NCBI RefSeq assembly: GCF_014197265.1 | Contig: NZ_JACIFH010000001.1 | Coordinates: 2,666,001 to 2,730,000 of the forward strand | Reading direction: 5' to 3' | Source: Microbacterium invictum | Lineage (GTDB): Bacteria; Actinomycetota; Actinomycetes; Actinomycetales; Microbacteriaceae | DNA: 64,000 nucleotides | Shown here: piece after piece, positions 62,703 through 64,000 of the stretch | Layout: every line of letters starts with the position of its first letter | Position numbering within the stretch: position 1 is the stretch's first letter | Translations under genes and position numbers: made by a program | The notes under the pieces: generated by a model | The model's database searches: none | Seen by the model: only the letters and a program-made list of their open reading frames with translations | What the model was told of the DNA's origin: nothing

Positions 62703-63698
62703 ATGAACCGCCGAACCCTCGCTCCGCTCGTGCTCGTTGCAACATCCGCCCTCGCCCTCGCGGGCTGCGCGTCCACGGCACCCGATGCGGGAACGGACGA
62801 CGCGGTGCAGGTCGTGGCATCCACCAACGTGTACGGGTCGATCGCGGAGGCCATCGGGGGAGACCTCGTCGACGTGACGGCGGTCATCACGTCGCTGTCG
62901 CAGGATCCGCACTCGTACGAGGCGTCGGCGCGCGACCAGCTGACGGTCTCGCGCGCTGACCTCATCGTCGCGAACGGCGGCGGGTACGACGCGTTCATGG
63001 ATGACCTCATCGACGCGAGTGGGACGGATGCCGTGGTGCTCAGCGCGGTGACGTTCTCGCACGACTACCCGGACAATGCGGGACATGACGCCGAGCCCGA
63101 TCATGATCACGCCGAAGGCGACGACCACGAGCACGACGACGCGGAGGACCACGACGGCCACGATCACATCGAGGGCTTCAACGAGCACGTCTGGTACGAC
63201 CCGCACACGATGGCGCACCTGGCCGAAGACATCGCGCACGAGCTCGGCGCGCTCGACCCCGGCAATGCGAGCACCTACGAGGCGAACGCGGCGGAGTTCA
63301 CCGCCGGCATCGACGAGATCGAGGCCGCACTCGACGACATCGCCGCAGGCCACCAGGGCACGCAGATCTTCGTCACCGAGCCCGTGCCGCTGTACCTGAC
63401 CGAGGCTGCCGGTCTTGTGAACGCGACTCCGGAGGCGTTCAGCGAGGCCGTCGAGGAGGGGCAGGACGTCCCGCCGGTGAGCCTGCTGGAAGCCTTGCGC
63501 ACCATCGAGTCGGGAGACATCGCCGTGCTCATCGCGAACGCGCAGACCGGCGGTGCCGAGACCTCGCAGGTGATCGACGCAGCCACCGCGCAGGAGATCC
63601 CTGTGCTCGAGTTCACCGAACTGGTGCCCGAGGGTGAGACGTATCTGACCTGGATGGGGCAGAACGTCGCCGACCTCGCGGGTACGCTTTCCCGGTGA
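62703..63698 (+). CDS. znuA: zinc ABC transporter substrate-binding lipoprotein
   Basis: A 331-residue cluster A-I metal-binding lipoprotein. The lipobox LALAGC has C22, [20 protein letters not shown] follows, and a His/Asp/Glu-rich loop lies at about residues 120-160 ([14 protein letters not shown]), typical of zinc-binding ZnuA/AdcA. Metal-coordinating histidines include DPHSYEAS and [10 protein letters not shown]. The Zur box upstream supports zinc. Its stop overlaps the ATPase GTG by 4 bp. Confidence 0.9.
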   Translation: MNRRTLAPLVLVATSALALAGCASTAPDAGTDDAVQVVASTNVYGSIAEAIGGDLVDVTAVITSLSQDPHSYEASARDQLTVSRADLIVANGGGYDAFMDDLIDASGTDAVVLSAVTFSHDYPDNAGHDAEPDHDHAEGDDHEHDDAEDHDGHDHIEGFNEHVWYDPHTMAHLAEDIAHELGALDPGNASTYEANAAEFTAGIDEIEAALDDIAAGHQGTQIFVTEPVPLYLTEAAGLVNATPEAFSEAVEEGQDVPPVSLLEALRTIESGDIAVLIANAQTGGAETSQVIDAATAQEIPVLEFTELVPEGETYLTWMGQNVADLAGTLSR

Positions 63699-64000
63699 GC
63701 TCGTCCGACCCCGCAGGCACGTCGCCGCCGAGCACCGCCTCGTCGAGCACCGCGCCGCCGACCGCACCGCCGTCGAGCACCGCGCCGCCGCTGCAGATCC
63801 GCGGTGCGGCGCTGCGGCGCGACGACCGCGAGCTGTGGAGCGGCCTCGACCTCGACGTCGCCCCCGGCGAGCTGATCGCCGTGCTCGGCCCGAGCGGCTC
63901 GGGCAAGACGACGCTGCTGCAGGCGATCCTCGGCCTCGTTCCCCTCAGCGAAGGCGAGATCACGGCACTGGGCGAGCCGGTGCACCGCCGCGGCAACCGG
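63695..64000 (+). CDS. metal ABC transporter ATP-binding protein (3' end outside window)
   Basis: The first 102 codons of an ABC ATPase from a GTG that overlaps the znuA stop. Residues about 5-32 are an unusual Ser/Thr/Ala/Pro tail built of STAPP repeats, also repetitive at DNA level. The ABC domain then begins ([16 protein letters not shown]), with Walker [10 protein letters not shown] near residues 65-73. It is the zinc importer ATPase; signature and Walker B lie beyond the window. Confidence 0.9.
   Translation, partial: MSSSDPAGTSPPSTASSSTAPPTAPPSSTAPPLQIRGAALRRDDRELWSGLDLDVAPGELIAVLGPSGSGKTTLLQAILGLVPLSEGEITALGEPVHRRGNR

Overview
High-GC actinobacterial chromosome segment, most probably from Microbacteriaceae (Microbacterium-like). 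Signs: strong G/C preference at third codon positions, frequent GTG starts, 4-bp ATGA/GTGA operon overlaps, a DtxR/IdeR-type iron box, a CsoR-type copper operator, an actinobacterial HelR with a rifamycin-associated element, and several promoters that look leaderless. The genus is inferred; no rRNA lies in the window. I found no tRNA, CRISPR array, prophage or intact insertion sequence.

Layout. 1-9700: a sugar-utilisation locus. A leftward operon encodes a ribose-type ABC permease, lipoprotein and double ATPase, a SIS-domain sugar-phosphate isomerase, a xylulokinase-like FGGY kinase, an FSA-type transaldolase, a Gfo/Idh/MocA dehydrogenase and a partial winged-helix protein. Divergent from it are a SorC regulator and a ribulose-phosphate-3-epimerase-like enzyme. 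9700-11600: decayed DNA with a DeoR tail, a HAD-hydrolase remnant and a truncated DUF2332 gene. 11840-15390: folate-independent methionine synthesis (MesX, MesD and a tautomerase) with a divergent LysR gene. 15570-17330: a PIN fragment, an intact Fic protein and an hsdR remnant. 17384-22861: flavin-dependent monooxygenases (one LLM and two SfnB/DszC-like) plus an APC permease, resembling an organosulfur or amine scavenging locus. 22900-31000: small housekeeping and accessory genes, including YdcF, PCD-VOC, DUF2200, an arsenite-type permease, SRPBCC with a BtrH-like protein, a quinone oxidoreductase, DUF998, dodecin and a NUC-type nuclease.

31050-34945: siderophore ABC transporter behind a DtxR box. 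35040-37320: TIGR01777 epimerase, CsbD and DUF808. 37370-42215: copper homeostasis (CsoR, CopZ, CopA and a CPH-type CopB). 42326-48365: MATE exporter, a 151-bp-period repeat, alpha/beta hydrolase, YcaQ-like glycosylase, and HelR with its RAE. 48366-52637: small genes and a membrane-anchored sugar dehydrogenase. 52719-52975: a 94-bp tandem repeat. 53002-58967: PurB, low-molecular-weight phosphatase, a coiled-coil/hydrolase pair, holin-like protein, M23 peptidase and HisC. 59031-62620: 2-oxoacid dehydrogenase E1alpha, E1beta and E2, with a large palindrome before E2. 62667-64000: a Zur-boxed zinc ABC transporter, cut by the window end.

The most noteworthy items are the MesX/MesD operon, HelR with the RAE, the unusual sugar-phosphate enzyme set, the LLM/SfnB operon, and three unexplained repeat or palindrome elements.
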